A DNA stretch of 64,000 bases from Paraburkholderia atlantica (GTDB lineage Bacteria; Pseudomonadota; Gammaproteobacteria; Burkholderiales; Burkholderiaceae): contig NZ_WHNQ01000031.1 of assembly GCF_009362785.1 (NCBI RefSeq), positions 21,318 to 85,317 of the forward strand, written 5' to 3'. A program made the position numbers and the translations under genes. The first letter of the stretch is position 1. The number at the start of each line of letters is the position of its first letter. The notes under the pieces were generated by a model that was given only the letters and a program-made list of their open reading frames with translations, ran no database searches and had not been told where the DNA came from. Positions 63,874 through 64,000 of the stretch are shown one piece after another.

Positions 63874-64000
63874 TGACGGGTCGCTGCGTCGCTCTGAGGT
63901 TGGGGTCAACCGGGCGCCACAGCCAATCGGGAAGAAGCGTAAAGGATTCGTGTGTGGGGCTGTGTTGTTTCTGGCACAACACCGATCTCAACCGGCATGT
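63874..64000 (-). other. 23S-5S spacer
   Basis: This is transcribed spacer upstream of 5S on the minus strand. It contains the near-inverted repeat TTGTGCCAGAAACAACACAG. I do not see the 23S 3' end before 64000. Confidence 0.5.

Overview
The window looks like a chromosomal segment of a Paraburkholderia/Burkholderia-type beta-proteobacterium. The GC-rich codon use, a DUF3331 gene (a family I know mainly from Burkholderiaceae), the 5S rRNA sequence and the housekeeping genes on the right all fit. No database search was possible, so names rest on motifs and remembered family resemblance.

Layout. (1) 1-10.2 kb: ordinary accessory genes. These are a VOC protein cut by the window edge, two NTF2-like proteins, two related short-chain dehydrogenases, a LysR regulator, a frameshifted YncE-type beta-propeller with a DUF305 partner, DUF3331, a winged-helix/ATPase regulator and an exported haloperoxidase-like hydrolase. 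(2) 10.7-13.2 kb: a graveyard holding a broken Tc-toxin A fragment, two fragments of tniQ in opposite orientations, and one surviving transposon end. (3) 13,203-45,072: a complete 31.9-kb Tn7-like transposon. It has matching terminal inverted repeats, a 5-bp target duplication (AGGCG on both sides) and its transposition genes at the right end: a TnsA-TnsB fusion, the TnsC ATPase and TniQ. It sits 25 bp beyond the CCA end of the selenocysteine tRNA gene selC. Cargo: a dnaE2 scrap, lipoproteins, a HIT-HNH-SIR2 gene group that looks like phage defence, an aegerolysin-like secreted protein, a five-gene cluster of unrecognised proteins (one a HEXXH metalloprotease, one with peptidoglycan-binding and OmpA-like domains), an IS66 copy with a broken tnpC, and IS30 and IS110 scraps. 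(4) 45.1-58.7 kb: a selenium module. On the minus strand lie fdoG (with an in-frame UGA for selenocysteine and a SECIS-like hairpin), fdoH, fdoI, fdhE, selA, selB and selC. On the plus strand lie selD, selU (mnmH), a CTCC-motif permease and a 44-residue membrane peptide. (5) 58.8-64 kb: dihydroxyacetone kinase, tRNA-Val(GAC), an MlrC-family peptidase, a peptidase M20 relic, a small unknown gene, then the terminator and 5S rRNA of an rRNA operon on the minus strand.

How it fits together. SelD makes selenophosphate. SelA and tRNA-Sec make selenocysteinyl-tRNA, SelB delivers it at the UGA in fdoG, and FdhE helps mature the FdoGHI formate dehydrogenase. SelU uses selenophosphate to modify tRNA. 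The 3' flank of selC has been used at least twice as a landing site by related TniQ-carrying transposons. The older one survives only as a right end and tniQ debris, 10 bp from the left end of the intact one. The main hypothesis is that this TniQ lineage recognises selC, as TnsD recognises glmS for Tn7.
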